A stretch of 64,000 bases of DNA, taken from positions 62,001-126,000 of the forward strand of contig NZ_JAYMYY010000006.1 in assembly GCF_039889165.1 (NCBI RefSeq), given 5' to 3'. The translations under genes were made by a program, and so were the position numbers. The notes beneath the pieces were generated by a model. That model was not told the DNA's origin. It worked only from the letters and a program-made list of their open reading frames with translations, and searched no databases. The stretch is from Pseudocitrobacter cyperus (lineage in GTDB: Bacteria > Pseudomonadota > Gammaproteobacteria > Enterobacterales > Enterobacteriaceae). Positions within the stretch are counted from its first letter, which is position 1, and each line of letters opens with the position of its first letter. Shown here one piece after another: positions 18,210-27,392 of the stretch.

Positions 18210-18256
18210 AACGCCCCCGGACGAGCAGACCGCTCTCCCGGGGCGTTTCTTTTTAT
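18210..18256 (+). terminator. Terminator after ndk
   Basis: AACGCCCCCGG pairs with CCCGGGGCGTT across a 15-base loop and is followed by TCTTTTTATT. Confidence 0.8.
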
Positions 18257-18303
18257 TAACCCTCCAGGGGCCATAACGTGTAACAACGAGGCCGGTAAAG
18301 ATT

Positions 18304-19470
18304 ATGTCAGAACAAATTGTCACGCCTGAGAGCGCCATCCCGGCGGTTCCCAATAAAGATGGAAAAATTAACCTGCTGGATCTCAACCGTCAGCAGATGC
18401 GCGATTTTTTTAAAGACTTAGGCGAGAAACCCTTCCGTGCCGACCAGGTGATGAAGTGGATGTATCATTACTGCAGCGATAACTTTGATGATATGACTGA
18501 TATCAACAAGGTTCTGCGTAACAAGCTGAAAGAAGTCGCTGAAATTCGCGCGCCGGAAGTGGTTGAAGAACAGCGCTCTTCCGATGGCACCATCAAATGG
18601 GCGATTGCGGTTGGCGATCAGCGCGTTGAAACGGTTTATATCCCGGAAGACGATCGCGCGACCCTGTGTGTTTCTTCACAGGTTGGCTGTGCGTTAGAGT
18701 GTAAATTCTGTTCGACGGCACAGCAGGGCTTTAACCGTAACCTGCGCGTTTCAGAAATTATTGGCCAGGTCTGGCGTGCGGCGAAAATCGTTGGCGCGGC
18801 CAAAATTACCGGTCAGCGCCCCATCACCAACGTGGTGATGATGGGGATGGGTGAACCGCTGCTGAACCTGACCAACGTGGTTCCGGCCATGGAAATCATG
18901 CTTGATGATTTCGGTTTTGGTCTGTCTAAACGTCGCGTCACCTTGTCTACCTCCGGTGTCGTTCCGGCGCTGGATAAACTGGGCGATATGATTGACGTTG
19001 CGCTGGCCATTTCTCTGCATGCGCCAAACGACGAGATTCGTGACGAAATTGTACCTATCAACAAAAAGTACAATATCGAAACCTTCCTGGCAGCGGTGCG
19101 CCGTTACCTGGAAAAATCCAATGCGAACCAGGGCCGCGTGACTATCGAGTACGTGATGCTCGACCACGTCAACGACGGCACCGAACACGCGCATCAACTG
19201 GCGGAATTGCTGAAAGATACGCCGTGCAAAATCAACCTGATTCCGTGGAACCCGTTCCCGGGCGCGCCGTATGGCCGCAGCTCCAACAGCCGCATCGACC
19301 GTTTCTCTAAAGTGTTGATGGAATACGGCTTTACCACCATCGTGCGTAAAACCCGTGGTGATGACATTGATGCCGCTTGTGGCCAATTAGCGGGCGATGT
19401 TATCGACCGTACCAAGCGCACAATGCGTAAGCGTATGCAGGGCGAAGCTATCGACGTAAAAGCCCTGTGA
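18304..19470 (+). CDS. rlmN: Dual-specificity RNA methyltransferase RlmN
   Basis: RlmN is a radical-SAM enzyme that methylates C2 of adenine in 23S rRNA (A2503 in E. coli) and in a group of tRNAs (A37). The cluster motif is C129-x3-C133-x2-C136 in CALECKFC. The second conserved cysteine that forms the protein-RNA intermediate is in DIDAACGQL near residue 359. It is 388 residues, four more than E. coli, the difference being an N-terminal insertion. It precedes rodZ with a 277-base spacer. Confidence 0.97.
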   Translation: MSEQIVTPESAIPAVPNKDGKINLLDLNRQQMRDFFKDLGEKPFRADQVMKWMYHYCSDNFDDMTDINKVLRNKLKEVAEIRAPEVVEEQRSSDGTIKWAIAVGDQRVETVYIPEDDRATLCVSSQVGCALECKFCSTAQQGFNRNLRVSEIIGQVWRAAKIVGAAKITGQRPITNVVMMGMGEPLLNLTNVVPAMEIMLDDFGFGLSKRRVTLSTSGVVPALDKLGDMIDVALAISLHAPNDEIRDEIVPINKKYNIETFLAAVRRYLEKSNANQGRVTIEYVMLDHVNDGTEHAHQLAELLKDTPCKINLIPWNPFPGAPYGRSSNSRIDRFSKVLMEYGFTTIVRKTRGDDIDAACGQLAGDVIDRTKRTMRKRMQGEAIDVKAL

Positions 19471-19747
19471 TTTTGCCTTCGCGCACGGCAGAAATGGCGT
19501 GCGTGAAGTTAAATGGGTAAGGATTAGGCGAAACGTACTGATCTGGTTAATAATTACGGTGCGTTTCCGCCCATATTGAGGCAGTATGTAGCGCAGGAAT
19601 GACAGCGCCGCTACCGTCTCAGGTGCTGTTTTGAGGTCGCTAACCGGGCAGCTTGTACTGTCTGTTCGAAGTCAACGATCGGATGTTTCGCGGTGTAGGC
19701 GTAGTCTGCATCAGAGTCTTAATTTCACGAACCAGCAGTTGTAGCGA

Positions 19748-20761
19748 ATGAATACTGAAACCAACCCTGATCAACAAGAAGCACGTACCACGGGCTCCCG
19801 TTTACGCAATGCCCGTGAACAACTCGGACTCAGCCAGCAGGCGGTTGCTGAACGTTTATGCCTGAAGGTTTCCACCGTTCGTGATATTGAAGAAGATAAA
19901 GCGCCCGCTGAACTCGCTTCAACATTCCTGCGTGGTTATATCCGTTCTTATGCTCGCCTCGTCCACATTCCTGAAGAAGAACTGCTGCCGATGATGGAAA
20001 AGCAGGCACCGGTTCGCGCGGCGAAAGTCGCACCGATGCAGAGCTTCTCGCTGGGTAAACGCCGTAAAAAACGTGACGGCTGGCTGATGAGCTTCACCTG
20101 GCTGGTGCTGTTCGTGGTCGTCGGTCTGACGGTGGCGTGGTGGTGGCAAAACCACAAAGCGCAGCAGGAAGAGATCACCACCATGGCGGATCAATCCTCT
20201 GTGGAACTCAATAACAGCAGCAATACCGGCTCTCAGGATGTGCCATTAGATACCGGCGCAACCAGCGCGCCTGCGACAGCGGATAACACCGCGCCAGCAA
20301 CGACGACGCCAGCAGATACCGCAGCGACGCAAACGCCAGCCCCGACAGCAACGCCTGCGCCAGCAGCCGACGCGCAAAATAACGCCGTTGTTGCGCCGTC
20401 CCAGGCGAATGTTGACCCGGCAGCGACCGCGCAGACGACTGCACCGGTAGCCACTGGCCTGCCAACCGACCCGGCTCAGCCTGCCACACCGGCGGCTGAC
20501 CCGAATGCGCTGGTGATGAACTTTACCGCCGATTGCTGGCTGGAAGTCACCGATGCAACCGGTAAAAAACTGTTCAGCGGTATGCAGCGTAAAGACGGTA
20601 ATTTGAATTTAGTCGGCCAGACACCGTACAAGCTGAAAATTGGTGCGCCGGCTGCAGTACAGATCCAGTTCCAGGGTAAACCTGTCGATCTGAGCCGTTT
20701 TATCAGAACTAACCAGGTTGCGCGTCTGACCGTGAATGCCGAACAATCACCGGCACAGTAA
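19748..20761 (+). CDS. rodZ: Cytoskeletal membrane protein RodZ
   Basis: RodZ links MreB filaments to the elongation machinery and keeps rod shape. Seen here are an N-terminal helix-turn-helix (about residues 18-80, LGLSQQAVAERL), a basic juxtamembrane stretch KRRKKR, one membrane segment near 113-133, a long Ala/Thr/Pro-rich periplasmic linker, and a C-terminal beta domain. The 337 residues match E. coli. ispG follows 26 bases after its stop, as in the known rodZ-ispG pair. The 277 bases upstream hold the promoter region; I see no other gene there. Confidence 0.96.
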   Translation: MNTETNPDQQEARTTGSRLRNAREQLGLSQQAVAERLCLKVSTVRDIEEDKAPAELASTFLRGYIRSYARLVHIPEEELLPMMEKQAPVRAAKVAPMQSFSLGKRRKKRDGWLMSFTWLVLFVVVGLTVAWWWQNHKAQQEEITTMADQSSVELNNSSNTGSQDVPLDTGATSAPATADNTAPATTTPADTAATQTPAPTATPAPAADAQNNAVVAPSQANVDPAATAQTTAPVATGLPTDPAQPATPAADPNALVMNFTADCWLEVTDATGKKLFSGMQRKDGNLNLVGQTPYKLKIGAPAAVQIQFQGKPVDLSRFIRTNQVARLTVNAEQSPAQ

Positions 20762-20787
20762 CAGACGGGCAACGCGGGAGATTTTTC

Positions 20788-21906
20788 ATGCACAACCAGG
20801 CTCCAATTCAACGTAGAAAATCGAAACGCATTTACGTTGGGAACGTGCCGATTGGCGATGGGGCTCCCATCGCCGTACAGTCGATGACCAACACGCGCAC
20901 CACCGATGTGGAAGCGACGGTCAATCAGATTAAAGCGTTAGAACGCGTCGGGGCGGATATCGTTCGCGTCTCCGTACCGACGATGGACGCGGCTGAAGCG
21001 TTCAAACTCATTAAACAGCAGGTCAGCGTGCCGCTGGTGGCTGATATTCACTTCGACTACCGTATTGCGCTAAAAGTCGCGGAATACGGCGTCGACTGTC
21101 TGCGTATCAACCCAGGTAACATCGGAAACGAAGAACGTATCCGCATGGTGGTGGATTGCGCGCGCGACAAAAATATCCCTATCCGCATTGGCGTTAACGC
21201 CGGTTCTCTGGAGAAAGATCTCCAGGAAAAATATGGCGAACCGACTCCGCAGGCGCTGCTGGAATCGGCGATGCGCCATGTTGATCACCTCGATCGTCTG
21301 AACTTTGATCAGTTCAAAGTGAGCGTGAAAGCTTCCGATGTTTTCCTCGCCGTCGAGTCGTATCGTCTGCTGGCGAAGCAGATCGATCAGCCGCTGCATC
21401 TGGGGATCACCGAAGCGGGCGGGGCGCGCAGCGGTGCGGTGAAGTCGGCGATCGGCTTAGGCTTGCTGCTCTCGGAAGGGATCGGCGATACCCTGCGCGT
21501 GTCACTGGCGGCCGATCCGGTCGAAGAGATCAAAGTCGGTTTCGACATTCTGAAATCTCTGCGTATTCGTGCGCGCGGCATCAACTTCATTGCCTGCCCG
21601 ACCTGTTCACGTCAGGAATTTGACGTTATCGGTACGGTCAACGCACTGGAACAGCGTCTGGAAGATATCATCACGCCGATGGACGTTTCCATTATCGGTT
21701 GCGTGGTGAATGGCCCAGGTGAAGCGCTGGTATCAACGCTGGGCGTGACGGGCGGTAATAAAAAAAGCGGCCTGTACGAAGATGGCGTGCGTAAAGACCG
21801 TCTGGATAACAACGATATGATTGACCAACTGGAAGCCCGCATTCGTGCGAAAGCAACCATGCTGGATGAAGCCAATCGTATCGATGTTCAGCAGGTCGAA
21901 AAATAA
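20788..21906 (+). CDS. ispG: 4-hydroxy-3-methylbut-2-enyl diphosphate synthase IspG
   Basis: IspG (GcpE) reduces methylerythritol cyclodiphosphate to HMBPP in the non-mevalonate isoprenoid pathway, using a [4Fe-4S] cluster. The cluster ligands are the two cysteines of CPTCSRQE and the one in GCVVNGPGEA, whose Glu is also a ligand. The 372 residues match E. coli. It is downstream of rodZ and separated from hisS by an ERIC element. Confidence 0.98.
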   Translation: MHNQAPIQRRKSKRIYVGNVPIGDGAPIAVQSMTNTRTTDVEATVNQIKALERVGADIVRVSVPTMDAAEAFKLIKQQVSVPLVADIHFDYRIALKVAEYGVDCLRINPGNIGNEERIRMVVDCARDKNIPIRIGVNAGSLEKDLQEKYGEPTPQALLESAMRHVDHLDRLNFDQFKVSVKASDVFLAVESYRLLAKQIDQPLHLGITEAGGARSGAVKSAIGLGLLLSEGIGDTLRVSLAADPVEEIKVGFDILKSLRIRARGINFIACPTCSRQEFDVIGTVNALEQRLEDIITPMDVSIIGCVVNGPGEALVSTLGVTGGNKKSGLYEDGVRKDRLDNNDMIDQLEARIRAKATMLDEANRIDVQQVEK

Positions 21907-21933
21907 CAAGATGGGAAGTTCGCGTTCTCGAGG

Positions 21934-22060
21934 TATACACAAAATCATTCAGGTTGCGTCAAGGCGGCAAGCGAGTGAATCCCGATGAGCTTACCAGGGT
22001 AAGTGATTCGGGTGAACGAGCGCAGCCTTTGCTCCGGCAACTTGAAGGATGAAGTGTATA
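21934..22060. repeat. Full-length 127-bp ERIC element
   Basis: The element starts TATACACAAAATCATTCA and ends GATGAAGTGTATA, exactly 127 bp, and is an imperfect palindrome. The core GTGAATCCCGATGAGCTTAC and GGTAAGTGATTCGGGTGAAC match the ERIC1/ERIC2 primer regions of the enterobacterial repetitive intergenic consensus. It lies between ispG and hisS and would be transcribed as a long hairpin. Confidence 0.93.
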
Positions 22061-22145
22061 TGACGACCCGAACTTCCCGTGTATGATTGAACCCCTGCGG
22101 GAATACCGCTGAGGGTTCATTTTTATATTTATAAAGAGAATAAAC

Positions 22146-23420
22146 GTGGCAAAAAACATTCAAGCCATCCGCGGCATGAACGATTATCTGCCTGGCGAGA
22201 CCGCCATCTGGCAGCGCATTGAAGGCACTCTCAAGAACGTGCTCGGCAGCTACGGTTACAGTGAAATCCGTTTGCCGATTGTAGAGCAGACCCCGTTATT
22301 CAAACGCGCGATCGGTGAAGTCACCGACGTGGTTGAAAAAGAGATGTATACCTTTGAGGATCGCAACGGCGATAGCCTGACGCTGCGCCCTGAAGGTACT
22401 GCGGGCTGCGTTCGCGCCGGCATCGAGCATGGTCTTCTGTACAATCAGGAGCAGCGTCTGTGGTATATCGGGCCGATGTTCCGTCACGAACGTCCGCAGA
22501 AAGGCCGCTACCGCCAGTTCCATCAGTTGGGTTGTGAAGTGTTTGGCCTGCAAGGGCCGGATATCGATGCCGAGCTGATTATGCTCACCGCTCGCTGGTG
22601 GCGTGCGCTGGGCATTTCTGAGCACGTTGCGCTGGAGCTGAACTCTATCGGTTCCCTGGAAGCGCGCGCGAACTATCGTGATGCGCTGATTGCCTTCCTC
22701 GAACAGCATAAAGAGAAGCTGGACGAAGACTGCAAACGTCGTATGTACAGCAACCCGCTGCGCGTGCTGGATTCAAAAAATCCGGACGTTCAGGCGCTGC
22801 TGAACGACGCGCCTGCGCTGGGCGACTATCTTGACGATGACTCTCGCGAACACTTTGCCGGGCTGTGCGCTCAACTGGACGCGGCGGGCATCGCTTATAC
22901 CGTGAACCAGCGTTTGGTGCGCGGCCTGGATTACTACAACCGCACCGTTTTTGAGTGGGTGACGAATAGCCTGGGCTCGCAGGGTACCGTTTGCGCCGGT
23001 GGGCGTTATGACGGACTGGTTGAGCAATTGGGCGGTCGTGCTACCCCGGCGGTGGGCTTCGCGATGGGTCTCGAACGACTTGTTTTGTTAGTTCAGGCAG
23101 TTAATCCGGAATTTATTGCCTCTCCTGTTGTCGATATATACCTGGTAGCCTCAGGTGCTGATACTCAGTTCGCCGCAATGCGTCTGGCTGAAGAGGTACG
23201 TGATGCAATTCCGGGTGTGAAACTGATGACAAACCACGGCGGCGGCAACTTCAAGAAACAGTTTGCCCGTGCGGACAAATGGGGGGCGCGCGTTGCTCTG
23301 GTGCTAGGTGAGTCTGAAGTCGCACAAGCGAATGTGGTCGTGAAGGATTTACGCTCTGGCGAGCAGACAACCGTAACGCAGGACGGCGTTGCCGCACATT
23401 TGCGCACTATTCTGGGTTAA
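22146..23420 (+). CDS. hisS: Histidyl-tRNA synthetase
   Basis: HisS charges tRNA-His and is a class II synthetase of 424 residues, as in E. coli. Motif 2 is in RHERPQKGRYRQFHQ. The histidine-specific signatures LVRGLDYYNRTVFE and AGGRYDGL are present, followed by the class II anticodon-binding domain. It heads a run hisS-yfgM-bamB with short spacers, consistent with co-transcription. Confidence 0.98.
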   Translation: MAKNIQAIRGMNDYLPGETAIWQRIEGTLKNVLGSYGYSEIRLPIVEQTPLFKRAIGEVTDVVEKEMYTFEDRNGDSLTLRPEGTAGCVRAGIEHGLLYNQEQRLWYIGPMFRHERPQKGRYRQFHQLGCEVFGLQGPDIDAELIMLTARWWRALGISEHVALELNSIGSLEARANYRDALIAFLEQHKEKLDEDCKRRMYSNPLRVLDSKNPDVQALLNDAPALGDYLDDDSREHFAGLCAQLDAAGIAYTVNQRLVRGLDYYNRTVFEWVTNSLGSQGTVCAGGRYDGLVEQLGGRATPAVGFAMGLERLVLLVQAVNPEFIASPVVDIYLVASGADTQFAAMRLAEEVRDAIPGVKLMTNHGGGNFKKQFARADKWGARVALVLGESEVAQANVVVKDLRSGEQTTVTQDGVAAHLRTILG

Positions 23421-23453
23421 TCTCCCGGACATTTTTATCAGGAGAAGGACTGC

Positions 23454-24074
23454 GTGGAAATGTACAATAACGATAACGACCAGGTTGACGCGCTTAAGCG
23501 TTTCTTTGCCGAAAACGGTAAAGCGCTGGCCGTTGGGGTCATTTTAGGGATTGGTGCGCTGGTTGGCTGGCGTTACTGGACGTCCCATCAGCTCAATACG
23601 GCGCGTGAATCTTCACAGGCCTATGAAAATGCCGTTTCTTCTCTTAGTTCAGGGAAACCGGAAGCGCTGGCCGGAGCAGAGAAATTTGCTGCCGAATCGA
23701 AAAATACCTATGGTGCTTTTGCATCACTGGAACTGGCTCAGCAGTATGTTGATAAGAATGAACTGGATAAAGCGGAAAAACAGCTTAACCAGGGCTTAGC
23801 AGCGGCTTCTGATGAGAACTTGAAATCAGTAATCAGCATGCGTCTGGCACGTATTCAGTTGCAAATGAAGCAGCAGGATGCAGCGCTGAAGACCATTGAA
23901 AGCATTAAAGGCGAAGGCTGGACGGCTATCGTCGCCGATTTGCGCGGGGAAATTCTGCTCAGCAAAGGTGACAAACAAGGCGCTCGCGCGGCCTGGGAAG
24001 CAGGGGCGAAAAGCGATGCTTCTCCTGCGCTCAGCGAAATGATGCGCATGAAAATTAATAATTTGTCCATCTGA
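23454..24074 (+). CDS. yfgM: Ancillary SecYEG translocon subunit YfgM
   Basis: YfgM is an inner membrane protein with one N-terminal membrane segment (about residues 22-40) and a periplasmic tetratricopeptide domain. In E. coli it binds the PpiD-SecYEG complex and hands over secreted proteins. I used the GTG start (GTGGAAATG), which gives 206 residues and the family N terminus, behind AGGAGAAGG. A second start, the ATG two codons later, is possible. bamB begins 11 bases after its stop. Confidence 0.94.
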   Translation: MEMYNNDNDQVDALKRFFAENGKALAVGVILGIGALVGWRYWTSHQLNTARESSQAYENAVSSLSSGKPEALAGAEKFAAESKNTYGAFASLELAQQYVDKNELDKAEKQLNQGLAAASDENLKSVISMRLARIQLQMKQQDAALKTIESIKGEGWTAIVADLRGEILLSKGDKQGARAAWEAGAKSDASPALSEMMRMKINNLSI

Positions 24075-24084
24075 GAGGGACCCG

Positions 24085-25263
24085 ATGCAATTGCGTAAAT
24101 TACTTTTGCCAGGACTGCTTTCTGTCACTCTGTTGAGTGGTTGTTCCTGGTTTAGCGGCGAAGAAGATATCGTAAAAATGTCCCCGCTGCCGACGGTTGA
24201 AAACCAGTTCACACCTTCTACCGCATGGGATGTGTCGGTGGGTAACGGAATTGGCAACTTCTATTCCAACCTGCACCCGGCTTATGCGGATAGCGTGGTT
24301 TATGCCGCCGACCGCCGTGGTACGGTGAAAGCGCTGAATGCGGATGACGGCAAAGAAGTCTGGTCTGTAGACCTGGCGGAAAAAGATGGCTGGCTGTCGC
24401 GTAAACCGGCACTGCTTTCCGGCGGTCTGACTGTTTCCGGCGGCCGCGTTTATGTCGGCAGTGAAAAAGCGAGAGTTTACGCGCTGGACGCTGGCGATGG
24501 TTCCATTGCCTGGCAGACTGCTGCGGCAGGGGAAGTTTTATCTCGCCCGGTTGTTAGCGACGGTCTGGTTCTTGTTCACACCAGTAACGGTCAGTTACAG
24601 GCGTTGAATGAAGCCGATGGCGCTATCAAATGGACGGTAAACCTGGACATGCCTGCGCTCTCCCTGCGCGGTGAATCTGCTCCGGCTGTTGCTTACGGCG
24701 CAGCGATTGTGGGCGGTGATAACGGACGCGTCAGCGCCGTGCTGATGCAGCAGGGCCAGTTGATTTGGCAGCAACGTATTTCTCAGGCGACGGGTAATAC
24801 CGAAATTGACCGTCTGAGCGATGTCGATACCACCCCGGTTATCGCCAATGGCGTGGTTTATGCGCTGGCGTACAACGGTAACCTGACCGCTCTGGATCTG
24901 CGCAGCGGCCAGATCCTGTGGAAACGTGAGCTGGGCTCGGTGAATGATTTCATCGTTGATGGCAATCGCATCTACATGGTCGATCAGAACGATCGCCTGC
25001 TGGCGCTCACCACTGATGGCGGCGTGACCCTGTGGACGCAAAGCGACCTGCTGCACCGTCTGCTGACTTCACCTGTGCTCTATAATGGCAGCCTGGTGGT
25101 TGGCGACAGCGAAGGTTACATGCACTGGATCAACACCGAAGATGGCCGCTTTGTTGCGCAGCAAAAAGTGGACAGCTCTGGCTTCCTGACTGAGCCAGTC
25201 GTTGCCGATGGCAAACTGCTGATTCAGGCGAAAGACGGTACGCTGTACGCGATTACGCGTTAA
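24085..25263 (+). CDS. bamB: Outer membrane assembly lipoprotein BamB
   Basis: BamB is a lipoprotein subunit of the BAM complex that folds outer membrane beta barrels. The lipobox is LLSGC with Cys20 followed by Ser, an outer membrane sorting signal. The rest is an eight-bladed beta propeller with repeated PQQ-like blades such as VYALDAGDGSIAW. The 392 residues match E. coli. It would help assemble barrel proteins such as the SinH product encoded nearby. Confidence 0.97.
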   Translation: MQLRKLLLPGLLSVTLLSGCSWFSGEEDIVKMSPLPTVENQFTPSTAWDVSVGNGIGNFYSNLHPAYADSVVYAADRRGTVKALNADDGKEVWSVDLAEKDGWLSRKPALLSGGLTVSGGRVYVGSEKARVYALDAGDGSIAWQTAAAGEVLSRPVVSDGLVLVHTSNGQLQALNEADGAIKWTVNLDMPALSLRGESAPAVAYGAAIVGGDNGRVSAVLMQQGQLIWQQRISQATGNTEIDRLSDVDTTPVIANGVVYALAYNGNLTALDLRSGQILWKRELGSVNDFIVDGNRIYMVDQNDRLLALTTDGGVTLWTQSDLLHRLLTSPVLYNGSLVVGDSEGYMHWINTEDGRFVAQQKVDSSGFLTEPVVADGKLLIQAKDGTLYAITR

Positions 25264-25285
25264 AATATCGCGGTGATTCAGTGAA

Positions 25286-25322
25286 TAACGGCTCCTGTTC
25301 AATCAGGGGCCGTTTGCTATTT
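25286..25322 (+). terminator. Terminator after bamB
   Basis: AACGGCTCCTG and CAGGGGCCGTT pair around TTCAAT with one mismatch. TGCTATTTTTATT follows. Confidence 0.7.
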
Positions 25323-25341
25323 TTATTATTATTGTTTTTGT

Positions 25342-25367
25342 GCCCGATGGCGATGCGCCACCCGGCA
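25342..25367. repeat. REP-like palindrome upstream of der
   Basis: GCCCGATGGCG and CGCCACCCGGC flank ATG and form an imperfect palindrome resembling the GCCGGATGGCG type of REP unit. It is a single short copy, so assignment is tentative. Confidence 0.45.
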
Positions 25368-25397
25368 AACCAAATTTTGAGTTAATGAGGCTTTAAC

Positions 25398-26876
25398 ATG
25401 ATTCCTGTGGTCGCGCTTGTCGGGCGCCCTAACGTTGGAAAATCCACGCTATTTAACCGCCTGACGCGTACTCGTGATGCGCTGGTTGCGGATTTCCCGG
25501 GTCTGACTCGTGACCGTAAATACGGTCGTGCTGAAGTGGAAGGCCGTGAGTTTATCTGTATCGATACCGGTGGTATCGACGGTACGGAAGAGGGCGTGGA
25601 AACCCGTATGGCGGAACAGTCGCTGCTGGCGATTGAAGAAGCTGACGTGGTGTTGTTTATGGTCGATGCGCGCGCCGGGCTGATGCCTGCGGATAAAGCG
25701 ATCGCCAAACATCTGCGTTCTCGTGAAAAACCGACCTTCCTGGTGGCGAACAAAACGGACGGCGTTGATGCCGATCAGGCCATCGCGGATTTCTGGTCGC
25801 TCGGTCTGGGGGATATCTACCCAATTGCGGCCTCCCACGGTCGCGGCGTGACCAGCCTGCTGGAACACGTGCTGCTGCCGTTTGTTGATGACGTCAACCC
25901 GCCGGAAGAAGTCGACGAAGACGCAGAATACTGGGCGAAATTTGAAGCTGAGCAGAATGGCGAAGAGTTGGAAGAGCCGGAAGATGATTTCGACCCGACA
26001 ACGCTGCCTATCAAGCTGGCGATTGTCGGGCGTCCGAATGTAGGTAAGTCCACACTTACTAACCGTATTCTTGGCGAAGACCGTGTGGTGGTCTATGACA
26101 TGCCGGGCACTACGCGTGACAGTATCTACATCCCGATGCAACGCGACGAGCGTGAATACGTGCTTATCGACACCGCCGGTGTGCGTAAACGCGGCAAAAT
26201 CACCGATGTGGTCGAAAAGTTCTCCGTTATCAAAACATTGCAGGCGATTGAAGACGCTAACGTGGTGCTGCTGGTGATTGATGCCCGCGAAGGCATCTCC
26301 GATCAGGATCTGTCGCTGCTGGGCTTCATTCTGAATAGTGGGCGCTCACTTGTTATCGTGGTCAACAAATGGGATGGCCTGAGCAATGAAGTGAGAGAGC
26401 AGGTGAAAGAGACCCTCGACTACCGTCTGGGCTTTATCGACTTCGCGCGTGTGCACTTTATCTCTGCGCTGCACGGCAGCGGCGTCGGCAACCTGTTTGA
26501 ATCTGTACGTGAAGCCTATGACAGTTCGACCCGCCGCGTAGGCACCGCCATGCTGACTCGCATCATGACGATGGCGGTGGAAGATCACCAGCCGCCGCTG
26601 GTGCGCGGTCGTCGCGTGAAGCTGAAATATGCACATGCCGGGGGTTATAACCCGCCGATCGTGGTGATTCACGGTAATCAGGTAAAAGACCTGCCGGATT
26701 CCTACAAACGTTATCTGATGAACTACTTCCGCAAATCGCTGGATGTAATGGGGACGCCAATCCGCATTCAGTTCAAGGAAGGGGAAAACCCGTATGCGAA
26801 CAAACGCAATACGCTGACCCCAACCCAGATGCGTAAGCGTAAACGTCTGATTAAGCACATTAAGAAAAGTAAGTAA
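25398..26876 (+). CDS. der: Ribosome assembly GTPase Der (EngA)
   Basis: Der is an essential GTPase for 50S subunit maturation. It has two G domains in tandem, each with GRPNVGKST (near residues 10 and 211), and paired NKTD/NKWD motifs. A C-terminal KH-like domain follows. It is 492 residues, two more than E. coli. A clear terminator follows before yfgJ. Confidence 0.98.
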   Translation: MIPVVALVGRPNVGKSTLFNRLTRTRDALVADFPGLTRDRKYGRAEVEGREFICIDTGGIDGTEEGVETRMAEQSLLAIEEADVVLFMVDARAGLMPADKAIAKHLRSREKPTFLVANKTDGVDADQAIADFWSLGLGDIYPIAASHGRGVTSLLEHVLLPFVDDVNPPEEVDEDAEYWAKFEAEQNGEELEEPEDDFDPTTLPIKLAIVGRPNVGKSTLTNRILGEDRVVVYDMPGTTRDSIYIPMQRDEREYVLIDTAGVRKRGKITDVVEKFSVIKTLQAIEDANVVLLVIDAREGISDQDLSLLGFILNSGRSLVIVVNKWDGLSNEVREQVKETLDYRLGFIDFARVHFISALHGSGVGNLFESVREAYDSSTRRVGTAMLTRIMTMAVEDHQPPLVRGRRVKLKYAHAGGYNPPIVVIHGNQVKDLPDSYKRYLMNYFRKSLDVMGTPIRIQFKEGENPYANKRNTLTPTQMRKRKRLIKHIKKSK

Positions 26877-26887
26877 TTTATTGATTC

Positions 26888-26917
26888 CGGCCTCTGTTTG
26901 CAGAGGCCGATTTTTTA
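26888..26917 (+). terminator. Terminator after der
   Basis: CGGCCTCTG and CAGAGGCCG pair around TTTG, followed by ATTTTTTAA. Confidence 0.85.
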
Positions 26918-26927
26918 AGGAGCGTAT

Positions 26928-27146
26928 ATGGAACTCATCTGTCCGGTTTGCCATCACCCACTGGAACGCCAGGGGGAGACAGCGCATTGCGCAACCTGTG
27001 AGAAAGATTTTTCCCTTGAGGCGCGCTGCCCTGATTGCCATCAACCATTGCAGGTCTTAAAGGCCTGTGGCGCGGTAGATTATTTTTGCCAGCATGGGCA
27101 TGGGTTGATATCTAAAAAACGCGTCGTGTTTACACTCATTTCCTGA
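26928..27146 (+). CDS. yfgJ: Zinc-ribbon protein YfgJ
   Basis: This is a 72-residue protein with three CxxC knuckles (CPVC, CATC, CPDC) and a final Cys/His near the C terminus, the DUF1407 zinc-ribbon pattern. Its function is unknown. The C-terminal half (HQPLQVLKACGAVDYFCQHG) is nearly invariant in the family. The ATG follows AAGGAGCG. It marks the left border of the sinH-sinI-rat locus, the same neighbour as in Salmonella CS54. The 246 bases after it are AT-rich and hold only the presumed sinH promoter. Confidence 0.9.
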   Translation: MELICPVCHHPLERQGETAHCATCEKDFSLEARCPDCHQPLQVLKACGAVDYFCQHGHGLISKKRVVFTLIS

Positions 27147-27392
27147 ATTTAATATTACCTGAACAAGTAATTGGAGATTAAATATTTATTCTTTAAATGT
27201 TTAATCTCTTTCTATCTATCAATAAAATAGAAGTGACTAATAATTACTCCGCCTTTAATCACATTAAGTGATTTTTAAGAATCCATTTAGTTTTATTTCA
27301 GTGTATTTCTCTCTCTTTGATAATAAAATGTCGCCGGATAATTTTTCTTTTTTTTACGCCAGTTTTTGCACTATTCCCGGAGCAAAAAAACA

